From: Danxiaibacter flavus
Lineage (GTDB): Bacteria > Bacteroidota > Bacteroidia > Chitinophagales > Chitinophagaceae
Reading direction: 5' to 3'
DNA length: 64,000 nt
Assembly: GCF_041060425.1 (NCBI RefSeq)
Contig: NZ_JAULBC010000001.1
Location: forward strand, 1,178,001 to 1,242,000
Below the pieces are notes generated by a model. It was not told the DNA's origin. It worked only from the letters and a program-made list of their open reading frames with translations, and searched no databases. A program made the translations under genes and the position numbers. Positions 16,959 through 25,227 of this stretch are shown piece after piece (position 1 is the stretch's first letter; each line of letters starts with the position of its first letter).

Positions 16959-17489
16959 TTGGTGGTAGTTTTGTTGCGGCGCAAAAAGCACACGCTTGTT
17001 TTTACAAGGATTATTCTAATGGTCCGGCTAATACTTTTTTTGCATCTAAAAATGTGTTACATGGGGTAGTGTTACACATAGCAAATAATGAAGAAACACA
17101 TTCGCACGGGTCACTCTTCGCAGTGCATTATTTCGGTTTGTATAACGTTATGATAAGGTCTCTCCGATCAGTATTCCTTCCCGGAGGTAATGTTGTCTCA
17201 AATGTATAACTAAAAATTTAGTTAAAGGTAAACGTTTAGTTAATTATGAGAGATGCGGATATTTTTCTTTTCCATAAACAGTTTCGAAAAAAAATTATTG
17301 TTCTCTAAATCAGAAAAATATGCTTGGCAATTTCTTTTATTTCCTTAAAAATTGCGCCTTAATAGTCCTAATTTTACGTTAATGGTAATCATTCAGTTAT
17401 AAGCGGTAAATCTGTATTGTGTTTTTCTGCAGACTGCCCGCTTGGATAAGCATAGCCGCGGGTAACCTTTCAAAAAAAAAATCTTCCTT
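16959..17489. other. 531-bp divergent intergenic region
   Basis: AT-rich spacer between the minus-strand receptor-like gene and glgB. It must hold promoters in both directions, but I see no exact TAnnTTTG box; the nearest is TAATTTTA at 17369-17376, one mismatch, 114 bp before glgB. No heptamer array, tRNA or credible small gene is visible. Confidence 0.5.
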
Positions 17490-19442
17490 ATGCCACAGAC
17501 ACACGAAAAGTACGAGGATATACATTTTGTTGACAGTTCTAAACCGGTATGGAATTATTCATTGTTCTCAGACGAAGATATCAGGAACTTTCAGAGTGGC
17601 ACGCACTACAGGTTGTATGAATTGTTTGGGAACAAACAAATAGAGTCCTTGCAAACATGGGGAACTTATTTTGCTGTCTGGGCGCCTAATGCCACGCAGG
17701 TAAGTGTTATAGGTAATTTCAATCATTGGGACAATCAGGCGCATAAGCTATATGTACGGTTGGATAATTCCGGGATCTGGGAAGGATTTATTCCTAATAT
17801 TCCCGCCGGAGAGTCTTATAAATATCATATACACGGAGCGAATGGAATAACGGTTGACAAAGGCGATCCTTTTAGTCACTTATGGGAAAAGAGACCGCTC
17901 ACCGCGTCCATTACATGGGGGACTTATTATGAATGGAATGACGGTGCATGGATGAAAGAACGTAAAAAGCACAATTCACTGAATGCCCCGTGGAGCGTGT
18001 ATGAGGTTCACCTTGCAAGTTGGATGCGGCCTGATAAAAACGACGAAGAGTCTTATAATACATATGCCCAGATAGCCGAGCGTCTTGTTCCTTATGTAAA
18101 GGAAATGGGATTCACACATGTGGAATTGATGCCGGTAATGGAACATCCCTTCGACGGCAGTTGGGGCTACCAGGGAACAGGGTATTTTGCGCCGACATCC
18201 CGTTTCGGAAGTCCCCAAGGGTTTGCTGCACTGGTAGAAGCTTTTCACCTGGCAGGCATTGGTGTTATACTTGATTGGGTGCCTTCGCATTTTCCCTATG
18301 ATGCGCACGGTTTGTTTATGTTTGACGGAGCCCATACCTACGAATATGCGGATATGCGCAAAGGGTATCATCCGGACTGGAACAGTTACATATTTAACTA
18401 TGCAAGAGGCGAGGTGAAGAGTTTTCTGATAAGCAGCGCGCGGTTCTGGTGCGACAGATTTCACATAGACGGATTAAGGGTTGATGCAGTAAGTTCGATT
18501 CTCCGACTTGATTACAGCCGTAATGAAGGTCAATGGGAGCCAAACGCCTTTGGTGGAAATGGCAACCTGGAAGCTATTGCTTTTGTGAAAGACCTGAATG
18601 AAACATTGTTTCGCGATTTCCCGGACATACAAACCATTGCTGAAGAAGCTACAGACTGGCCGCAGATCAGTAAGCCTACATTCGAAGGTGGTTTAGGTTT
18701 TGGCATGAAATGGATGATGGGATGGATGCATGATACGCTGGACTACTTTAAAATTGATCCCATTTTCAGACCTGCTTACCAGGATAAATTTTCGTTCAGT
18801 ATGATGTATTTCTATGACGAGAATTTTATGTTGCCTTTGAGTCATGATGAAGTGGTTCATGGTAAAAGCCCTATGTTGTACAAAATGCCAGGCGATGAAT
18901 GGCAGAAATTTGCGAACCTGCGCACATTATATACATATATGTTCACCCACCCTGGCGCAAAGTTGCTGTTTATGGGTAATGAATTTGGAGCAACCAACGA
19001 ATGGAATTATAAAAGTGAACTTCAATGGGATCTGTTGCAACATGTGAGTCATGGTGGCATGCGTTATTGTGTTAAGCAGCTAAATGAACTTTACCGGAAG
19101 GAGCCGGCATTGCATGAAAAACAATTTTTACCCGGCGGTTTTGAATGGGTAGATCTTGATCATAGAAGCGAATGTATTATTGCTTACAAGCGCCGCGGAT
19201 TAAAACCGGAAGATGATGTGGTTGTTGTATTGAACATGACACCTGTGGTAAGGCATAACTGGGAAATATATGTATATGGTAAGTCCACCTGGAAAGAGAT
19301 CTTCAACAGTGATTCTCCTCAATATTGGGGAAGCGGGGATGTTTACAATCCTGAAATAAAAACGGAACTGGTCGAAAAGGAAACAAGAAAATATAAGCTG
19401 ATCTTACAATTGCCACCATTGTCCGGCATTGTGATAAAATAA
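17490..19442 (+). CDS. glgB: 1,4-alpha-glucan branching enzyme
   Basis: A 650-residue GH13 enzyme that introduces alpha-1,6 branches into glycogen. The N-terminal CBM48 domain (about residues 50-140) contains YFAVWAPNATQVSVIGNFNHWD. The catalytic barrel shows ELMPVMEHPFDGSWGYQGTGYFAPTSRFG, the nucleophile region DGLRVDAVSSILRLDY, the acid/base region TIAEEATDWP and the third acidic residue in LSHDEVVHGK. The C-terminal all-beta domain ends LPPLSGIVIK. The length and missing extra N-terminal domain fit the shorter GlgB class. It completes the glycogen set with glgA and glgC about 4.3 kb upstream, but has its own transcript and terminator. Confidence 0.95.
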   Translation: MPQTHEKYEDIHFVDSSKPVWNYSLFSDEDIRNFQSGTHYRLYELFGNKQIESLQTWGTYFAVWAPNATQVSVIGNFNHWDNQAHKLYVRLDNSGIWEGFIPNIPAGESYKYHIHGANGITVDKGDPFSHLWEKRPLTASITWGTYYEWNDGAWMKERKKHNSLNAPWSVYEVHLASWMRPDKNDEESYNTYAQIAERLVPYVKEMGFTHVELMPVMEHPFDGSWGYQGTGYFAPTSRFGSPQGFAALVEAFHLAGIGVILDWVPSHFPYDAHGLFMFDGAHTYEYADMRKGYHPDWNSYIFNYARGEVKSFLISSARFWCDRFHIDGLRVDAVSSILRLDYSRNEGQWEPNAFGGNGNLEAIAFVKDLNETLFRDFPDIQTIAEEATDWPQISKPTFEGGLGFGMKWMMGWMHDTLDYFKIDPIFRPAYQDKFSFSMMYFYDENFMLPLSHDEVVHGKSPMLYKMPGDEWQKFANLRTLYTYMFTHPGAKLLFMGNEFGATNEWNYKSELQWDLLQHVSHGGMRYCVKQLNELYRKEPALHEKQFLPGGFEWVDLDHRSECIIAYKRRGLKPEDDVVVVLNMTPVVRHNWEIYVYGKSTWKEIFNSDSPQYWGSGDVYNPEIKTELVEKETRKYKLILQLPPLSGIVIK

Positions 19443-19459
19443 TTTGCTCTACTCATATA

Positions 19460-19498
19460 ACGGGAAGAAGGCGCTGAAAGTCTTCTTCCCGTTTTTTT
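19460..19498 (+). terminator. Intrinsic terminator of glgB
   Basis: ACGGGAAGAAG (19460-19470) pairs perfectly with CTTCTTCCCGT (19482-19492), and seven T follow the CCCG. It starts 18 bp after the glgB stop. Confidence 0.9.
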
Positions 19499-19869
19499 AT
19501 GCCCTGAAGTCAATTGTGACAAAACAACGAACACCGGTAATTCCAGATCCATACGGAGCTATTTTTTGAACGCTGATAAATGTCTTTGATCTGGCATCAT
19601 TAAAAGACGGCATTAGATATTTATTGTCATTTATTTTTTCTTGCTGATATTATAGTAAGCTGAAGTTCCTCATGCCACTAATACGAATTTTTTCAATAAA
19701 TGATTTGAATGTGGTGAGAAGATTTATTTATGTGTCAATCCTTACAAGCCTTGCAGGGCAAAGGGTTCATAAATGCGTCATGCAAGAAAATGATTTTTGT
19801 CATAATTATTTATGAACTGTATCATAATAACATGAAACAAACGTCATTTCACAGGGGTGTTTTCTGTTC
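19499..19869. other. Spacer between glgB terminator and yceI promoter
   Basis: About 370 bp of AT-rich sequence in which I see no gene, RNA or repeat. Confidence 0.4.
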
Positions 19870-19877
19870 TACGTTTG
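19870..19877 (+). promoter_or_regulatory. Predicted -7 box TACGTTTG for the yceI-like gene
   Basis: An exact TAnnTTTG match 40 bp before the ATG at 19917. No obvious -33 TTG was found at the expected distance, so this is a moderate call. Confidence 0.45.
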
Positions 19878-19916
19878 TGCTGATTTAAACATCGTGCATC
19901 ACTAAACACCATTATT

Positions 19917-20522
19917 ATGAAAATGAATATTATCAGGAGTTTCAAAACTCTACTAAACTACTCCTTACTCGCTTCTGCGTTCGCTTTCATATCTTTTTCA
20001 GGAAAAGCTCAAACTCAATACCATCTTACTACCAATAAGATGACTATAGAAGGTACATCCAATATCCACGACTGGTCAATGCAATCTTCCAGTGCGACCG
20101 GAGGAGCTGTGATAACAACAAATCCCACGAATTTACTGACAGATTTAGCTAACGTAAATTTTTCCGTACCCGTGGAAACGCTAAAAAGCGAGAAAAGCGG
20201 TCTGGATAAAAACGCTTACAAAGCTTTGAAAACAGACAAATTCAAATCCATTGTTTTTCACGCAGTAAAAACTACTATCGCTCCGGCTAGTGGCAACACC
20301 TACAATCTTTCAGCTGCAGGAAAACTTACTATCTCTGGTGTAGCCCGCGATGTGGTGCTTACAGCGGTAGGAGTAATGGCAGGCGATAAAAGCATTAATG
20401 TTAAAGGCGCATACAAATTAAAAATGACTGACTACTCAGTGGAACCGCCATCTCTGATGTTCGGAGCCATTAAAACAGCCGACGAGGTTACACTACGATA
20501 TGAAATAGTATTTAAACCGTAA
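19917..20522 (+). CDS. YceI family protein
   Basis: A 201-residue exported protein with a Sec signal peptide ending near FSGKAQ. The mature part shows the YceI lipocalin-like pattern: YHLTTNKMTIEGTSNIHDWSM, a stretch of alternating beta strands with VPVETLKSEKSGLDKNAYKALKTDKFKSIVF, and GKLTISGVARDVVLTAVGV. Structural members of the family bind long isoprenoid-like molecules in a closed barrel. It sits in the periplasm or outside the cell. The next gene, a porin-like protein, begins 80 bp downstream on the same strand and is probably co-transcribed. Confidence 0.85.
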   Translation: MKMNIIRSFKTLLNYSLLASAFAFISFSGKAQTQYHLTTNKMTIEGTSNIHDWSMQSSSATGGAVITTNPTNLLTDLANVNFSVPVETLKSEKSGLDKNAYKALKTDKFKSIVFHAVKTTIAPASGNTYNLSAAGKLTISGVARDVVLTAVGVMAGDKSINVKGAYKLKMTDYSVEPPSLMFGAIKTADEVTLRYEIVFKP

Positions 20523-20602
20523 TAAGCCCCTTTTTAAATCCAGTTTATCCAAGATTATTCCCGGGTTAACCCGTGGCCAAGAAACAACAACCATTCAACA
20601 AA

Positions 20603-22033
20603 ATGAATTTTATGAAACCTAATCGCACAAAACTATCTCGTGCTGCTCTCTTAATGATGGTAGGATTACCTCTAGCTACTTTTGCACAAGACACCACAAA
20701 AGACTCAAAAGATTTTTCCTACGGAAAACCCAGTTTCTGGCGTTCTTACGATCAAAAAGGTATCAACGTTTTTGAAACCGGTAAACAAGATTACAACAAA
20801 CCTTATGATGGAATGAAGATCCGGTTTGGTGCATCTTTCACCCAGCAGTTTCAAAACCTGAAACATAAAAATCCGGACGCGCAGGACAACCAGGGCGTGA
20901 ATAAACTATATCCCATTTCAGATGCATTCATGACTGCACAGGCCAATTTGTTCCTGGATGCGCAACTTGCGGATGGTATTCGCCTGAATGTTACAAGTTA
21001 CCTGTCTTCACGTCACCACAATGAAACCTGGGTAAAAGGCGGATACATTCAATTTGATAAACTTCCCTTCAAAGGCAAAATATGGGATGATATTATGAAA
21101 GTAACCACCATTAAAATTGGTGAGTATGATGTGAACTATGGTGATCAGCATTTCAGAAGGTCTGATGGCGGACATGTGCTTTATAATGCCTTTATGGATA
21201 ACTACATTATGGATGCGTTCACAACAGAAATAGGTGGTGATATTACTGTACAGAAAAACGGATTATTTGGAGTGCTTGGAATTACAGGCGGTACTTTAAA
21301 AGGCTACGCAGATTCTGTTTGGCAGAACACTGTAAACCCCAAAGGTCAGTTACAGCCTTCTATAATCCTTAAAGCAGGCTTCGACAAACAAGTGAACGAA
21401 GATTTGCGAGTACGTGTTTCCGGCAGCTGGTACCACAATGGAAATACAGGTAATAAATGGAACACTTTGTATTGGGGCGACAGAACCGGTTCTAACTACC
21501 AGAACGTGATGGAAAAATGGAAAGGTGCAGACGGCAACGTGCAGGCGTTGACAGCTATTCCATGGTCAGGCAGATTGAATCCACAATTCAGCCAGAGAGT
21601 TGACGCGTTTATGCTGAATGGCTTCCTGAAATATAAAGGCTTTGAATTCTTTGGTACATATGAAACCGCATCAGGATGCAGTGGTACCACGTATTCAGGC
21701 GCCAATACAAAATTCACAGACAGCGTAAAACGCACAATGAATCAATATGCAGTTGAAGGTATTTACAGATTTAGCATAGGAAGGCCAGAAAACTTGTTTA
21801 TTGGTGCACGTTATAATTCAGTATCCGGAAAACTGGCAAATACACCAACCATTACCTATAATGGTGATATCACAGTTAACCGCGTAGCCTTAAGTGCAGG
21901 TTGGTTCCTTACAAAGAACGTGTTGTTGAAAGGTGAATTGGTGAACCAGCAATACAAAAATTTCCCTGCAGCTGACTGGCGCAGCGGCGGAAAATTCAAT
22001 GGTTATGTAATTGAAGCCACCATTGGGTTCTAA
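20603..22033 (+). CDS. Porin-like outer-membrane protein, unknown family
   Basis: A 476-residue exported protein. A signal peptide (RAALLMMVGLPLATFAQ) is followed by a sequence rich in aromatic, Gly and Asn residues with alternating strand pattern, for example MKIRFGASFTQQFQNL, AQANLFLDAQLADGIRLNVTSYLSS, GGYIQFDKLP and YGDQHFRRSDGG. It ends in the strand GYVIEATIGF with terminal Phe, typical of barrel assembly. I recognise the general porin style but not a named family. The frame is also open from a GTG at 20573, but the ATG at 20603 (or 20612) suits the signal peptide better. The upstream YceI partner suggests a joint role in envelope transport of small molecules. Confidence 0.65.
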   Translation: MNFMKPNRTKLSRAALLMMVGLPLATFAQDTTKDSKDFSYGKPSFWRSYDQKGINVFETGKQDYNKPYDGMKIRFGASFTQQFQNLKHKNPDAQDNQGVNKLYPISDAFMTAQANLFLDAQLADGIRLNVTSYLSSRHHNETWVKGGYIQFDKLPFKGKIWDDIMKVTTIKIGEYDVNYGDQHFRRSDGGHVLYNAFMDNYIMDAFTTEIGGDITVQKNGLFGVLGITGGTLKGYADSVWQNTVNPKGQLQPSIILKAGFDKQVNEDLRVRVSGSWYHNGNTGNKWNTLYWGDRTGSNYQNVMEKWKGADGNVQALTAIPWSGRLNPQFSQRVDAFMLNGFLKYKGFEFFGTYETASGCSGTTYSGANTKFTDSVKRTMNQYAVEGIYRFSIGRPENLFIGARYNSVSGKLANTPTITYNGDITVNRVALSAGWFLTKNVLLKGELVNQQYKNFPAADWRSGGKFNGYVIEATIGF

Positions 22034-22065
22034 GATTTTTTCAAGGTTCGATGTATATTTGATGT

Positions 22066-22092
22066 AGCCGGTTCTTTAACCGGCTTTTTTTT
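22066..22092 (+). terminator. Intrinsic terminator after porin-like gene
   Basis: AGCCGGTT (22066-22073) and AACCGGCT (22078-22085) form a perfect 8-bp stem with a CTTT loop, followed by a run of T starting 33 bp after the stop. Confidence 0.9.
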
Positions 22093-22099
22093 GTTAAAA

Positions 22100-22162
22100 G
22101 CCTAAAGCCTAAAGCTGAAAGCCTAAAGCCTAAAGCTGAAAGCCTAAAGCCTAAAGCTTATA
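22100..22162 (+). repeat. Heptamer array with 21-bp higher-order repeat
   Basis: Nine 7-mers in register. The pattern GCCTAAA, GCCTAAA, GCTGAAA is repeated nearly three times (last unit GCTTATA), giving a 21-bp higher-order period. The array passes directly into the 181-bp tandem repeat. Confidence 0.85.
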
Positions 22163-23085
22163 AAATCGTGCCTGAGGTTATTTTCTTAATTTATGACTTG
22201 TTGATGTCCTACGGGCAATAAGGGCTAATAGGTTGTTCGCTCTATTGAGCTTTATGCCCTACCGGCAAAATTAAGATCGCGAGACGATAAAGACATTCTT
22301 TTAGATCAACGTTAAGTGGTAGGATAAAAGCTGAAAGCTTATGTAATCGTTCCTGAGGCGATTGCCTTATTCTTCGGCTTGTTGATGTCCTACGGACAAG
22401 AAGGACTAATAGGTTGTTCGCTCTATTGAGCTTTATGCCCTACGGGCAAAAATAAGATCGCGGGTCGATAAAGACATTCTTTTAGATCAACGTTAGTGGT
22501 AGGATAAAAGCTGAAAGCTTNNNNNNNNNNNNNNNNNNNNNNNNNNNNNNNNNNNNNNNNNNNNNNNNNNNNNNNNNNNNNNNNNNNNNNNNNNNNNNNN
22601 NNNNNNNNNNNNNNNNNNNNAGATCGCGGGTCGATAAAGACATTCTTTTAGATCAACGTTAGTGGTAGGATAAAAGCTGAAAGCTTATGTAATCGTTCCT
22701 GAGGCGATTGCCTTATTCTGCGGCTTGTTGATGTCCTACGGACAAGAAGGGCTAATAGGTTGTTCGCTCTATTGAGCTTTATGCCCTACGGGCAAAAATT
22801 AAGGCCGCGGGTCGATAAAGAAATTAGTCTGGATGCAACGTTAGTGGTAGGATAAAAGCTCAAAGCTTATGTAATCGTTTTTGAGGCGATTGCCTTATTC
22901 TTCGGCTTGTTTATGTCCTACGGGCAATAAGGGCTAATAGGTTGTTTGTTCTATTGAGCTTTATGCCCTACGGGCAAAATTAAGATAGCGGGTCCATAAC
23001 GAAATTAGTCTGGATGCAACGTTAAACAGAGTGGCACTAAAAGTTGAAAGCTAAATGATTATAAAATCGTGCCTGAGGCTTTCTC
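22163..23085 (+). repeat. Tandem array of ~181-bp structured repeat, interrupted by assembly gap
   Basis: Units can be aligned on an ATCGT anchor at 22165, 22346, (gap), 22692, 22874 and a remnant at 23066, giving periods of 181, 182 and 192 bp. Each unit carries two small hairpins with a TAC loop, TGTCC-TAC-GGACA and TGCCC-TAC-GGGCA, plus GCTC-TATT-GAGC between them; the stems vary in a pairing-compatible way between copies. Unit joints contain heptamers GCTGAAA-GCTTA like the array just upstream. There is no long reading frame. Some Bacteroidota genomes carry CCTACGG-type intergenic repeats; whether this is the same family needs a database search. Confidence 0.8.
22521..22620. other. Assembly gap of exactly 100 N
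   Basis: One hundred N interrupt the repeat array. Sequence phase across the gap needs about 114 bases to rejoin the unit register, or 114 plus any multiple of about 181, so the true copy number is unknown. Confidence 0.97.
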
Positions 23086-23130
23086 TGTGCAACTCAGTGG
23101 CTCCTCCGTGCAACTCCGTGTAACTGTATT
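23086..23130. repeat. CTCCGTG/CAACTCCGTG intergenic repeat fragment
   Basis: Contains CTCTGTGCAACTCAGTGG and CTCCGTGTAACTGTATT, matching the arms of the larger inverted repeat at 52001-52079. A shorter remnant (CTGTGTAACTGTATCC) lies near 7442. Confidence 0.55.
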
Positions 23131-23141
23131 TTAAATTAAAA

Positions 23142-23169
23142 AAGCGGAGCTTTTCAAAAAACTCCGCTT
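23142..23169 (-). terminator. Intrinsic terminator of argS
   Basis: AAGCGGAG (23142-23149) pairs with CTCCGCTT (23162-23169). On the minus strand the stem is followed by TTTTTAATTT. It lies 39 bp past the argS stop, with a short CAATTAT/CCATTAT-type heptamer array between them (about 23178-23205). Confidence 0.85.
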
Positions 23170-23207
23170 CAATCATTTTCAATTATCCATTATCAACTTT
23201 CAATTAC

Positions 23208-24992
23208 TTACATTCTCTCCGGAACAGCTATTCCTAACATATTCATGCCTCTCTTAATTGTCTGCGCTGTTAATGCTGCAAGTTGCAAACGCAATGATTT
23301 TTTTTCTTCACTTTCAGCATTGCCAATAGAATGTTTTGTATAGAAGGAATTAAATACTTGCGCCAGGTTGAAAATATAAATAGCTATTTTGGATGGATCG
23401 TGCTCTTTTGCTGCTTCCTGAATTGTTTCAGGGAACTGCTCCAATGTGTTGATCACACTTTTTTCAAGCTCCAGCAAAGATCTGTCATTCACCAGCGGTT
23501 GTGCATTGCCGCTGAATGATTCCTTACGCAAGATACTTTTGATCCTTGCATGTGTGTATTGAATAAAAGGACCGGTAAAACCGTGGAAGTCGATGCTTTC
23601 CTCAGGATTGAAGATCATTTTCTTTTTAGGATCAACTCTCAGTAAAAAGAATTTAAGCGCACCAATGCCGATCGTATCGTACAAGCCGGTTAATTCATCT
23701 TCATTAAAGTCTTTCACCTTTCCAAGCTCTTCAGTTTTTTGTTGAGCGATGTTTACCATTTCATCTACCAGGTCGTCAGCATCAACAACAGTTCCTTCAC
23801 GGCTCTTCATCTTCCCTGTAGGAAGTTCAACCATGCCATAGCTTAAATGAAAAATGCCGTCAGCAGATGGTAAACCTAATTTTTGAGCAATCAGCTTCAA
23901 TACTTTAAAATGATAGTTCTGTTCGTCACCCACTACATAAATGCTCTGATCGCATTTATATTCTTCGTATTTGTGAACGGCAAGACCAATGTCCTGCGTC
24001 ATGTATACGGAAGTGCCATCTCTTCTTCTTACAATCTTTTGATCCAGGCCATCTGATGTAAGATCGATCCAAACGCTGCCGTCTTCCTTTTGAAAGAAAA
24101 CACCTTTGTTCAGGCCGGTCTCAACAAGGTCTTTACCTAACAGGTAAGTCTGACTCTCGTAATATATTTTATCAAAATTACTTCCTATGCGTTTGTAGGT
24201 CTCGTCAAAACCCTTGTAAACCCAGCTATTCATGTTGCTCCACAATTCAATCACCTCAGGTTTTCCTGCTTCCCAGTCAACCAGCATTTGTTGAGCAGCT
24301 TTCATGATCGGTGCTTCTTTTTCAGCATCATCTTTTGACATGCCGGAAGCAATAAGCTCTTCAACTTCTTTCTTATAAGCATCGTTGAATTTTACATAAT
24401 AATCCCCAACAAAATGATCGCCTTTTACGCCGGTACTTTCCGGCGTGGCACCATTCGCAAACAGTTGCCAGGCTATCATGCTTTTACAGATATGGATGCC
24501 CCTGTCGTTCACGATACAAGTTTTTACGATGTCGTAACCGGCTGCTTCCAGCACAGAGGCAACACTCCATCCAAGAAAATTATTTCTAAGGTGCCCCAGG
24601 TGCAGTGGCTTGTTGGTGTTGGGCGAAGAATACTCAACCATAACTTTTTGCCCGGTTTTAGGGAGCAGGCCAAATGATGGGTTAGCATGTTCCTTTTGAA
24701 GGAAATCAATCCAGTATGCATCTGCAACAACAAGGTTCAAAAAGCCTTTTATGATATTAAAACCGTAGTAAAAATCAGGGTAGTTTTCCTGCAAATAGCT
24801 GCCAATTTCGTTGCCCAGTGCCTCCGGCGACTTTTTCAGTTGCTTTACAAAAGCAAATAATACAATGGTGTAGTCGCCCTCAAATTCCGGTTTGGTGGCA
24901 TTTACCAATATGGTATCGCTTTGTATATCAATATTATATAATGCTTTGATAGCCTCGGCAGCGGACTGTTTTATTTGCGCAACAACACTCAT
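23208..24992 (-). CDS. argS: Arginine--tRNA ligase
   Basis: A 594-residue class I aminoacyl-tRNA synthetase charging tRNA-Arg. The N-terminal additional domain (about 1-100) is followed by the HIGH-type motif in VEYSSPNTNKPLHLGHLRNN. Further on are CIVNDRGIHICKSMIAWQLF, VYMTQDIGLAVHKYEEY and the KMSKS-equivalent LPTGKMKSREGTVVDADDLVDE, in the degenerate form usual for ArgRS. The C-terminal anticodon-binding DALR helical domain ends RGMNMLGIAVPERM. Length is standard. It is monocistronic with its own terminator. Confidence 0.97.
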   Translation of the reverse strand: MSVVAQIKQSAAEAIKALYNIDIQSDTILVNATKPEFEGDYTIVLFAFVKQLKKSPEALGNEIGSYLQENYPDFYYGFNIIKGFLNLVVADAYWIDFLQKEHANPSFGLLPKTGQKVMVEYSSPNTNKPLHLGHLRNNFLGWSVASVLEAAGYDIVKTCIVNDRGIHICKSMIAWQLFANGATPESTGVKGDHFVGDYYVKFNDAYKKEVEELIASGMSKDDAEKEAPIMKAAQQMLVDWEAGKPEVIELWSNMNSWVYKGFDETYKRIGSNFDKIYYESQTYLLGKDLVETGLNKGVFFQKEDGSVWIDLTSDGLDQKIVRRRDGTSVYMTQDIGLAVHKYEEYKCDQSIYVVGDEQNYHFKVLKLIAQKLGLPSADGIFHLSYGMVELPTGKMKSREGTVVDADDLVDEMVNIAQQKTEELGKVKDFNEDELTGLYDTIGIGALKFFLLRVDPKKKMIFNPEESIDFHGFTGPFIQYTHARIKSILRKESFSGNAQPLVNDRSLLELEKSVINTLEQFPETIQEAAKEHDPSKIAIYIFNLAQVFNSFYTKHSIGNAESEEKKSLRLQLAALTAQTIKRGMNMLGIAVPERM

Positions 24993-25010
24993 TTTTAATT
25001 ATTTGGGTGG

Positions 25011-25018
25011 CAAAAATA
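25011..25018 (-). promoter_or_regulatory. Predicted -7 box for argS (TATTTTTG, minus strand)
   Basis: CAAAAATA on the plus strand reads TATTTTTG on the minus strand, 18 bp upstream of the argS start. TTG occurs 15 bp further upstream (minus strand of 25034-25036), slightly closer than the usual -33 spacing. Confidence 0.45.
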
Positions 25019-25227
25019 ACAATTGCAGGGCTACAATAAAACTCTAAATACGGGTGCCGCCAGGCAAACGAGAATAAAAGACAAAATTGATTTATCTTAG
25101 GTAAGAAATTATTCATGCTGATTTTCGACCCTCGACTGTAAATGGAGAGCTGAGTGAGATGGGTAAACATTTTGAAACGGGAAGAAGCTAACAAAGACCG
25201 GAATGTTCTACTTTTAATGACAGGCGT

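Noticed and set aside
22100..23085. CRISPR array
   Set aside because: Units are direct tandem copies without unique spacers, period is 181 bp, and no cas genes are present in the window.
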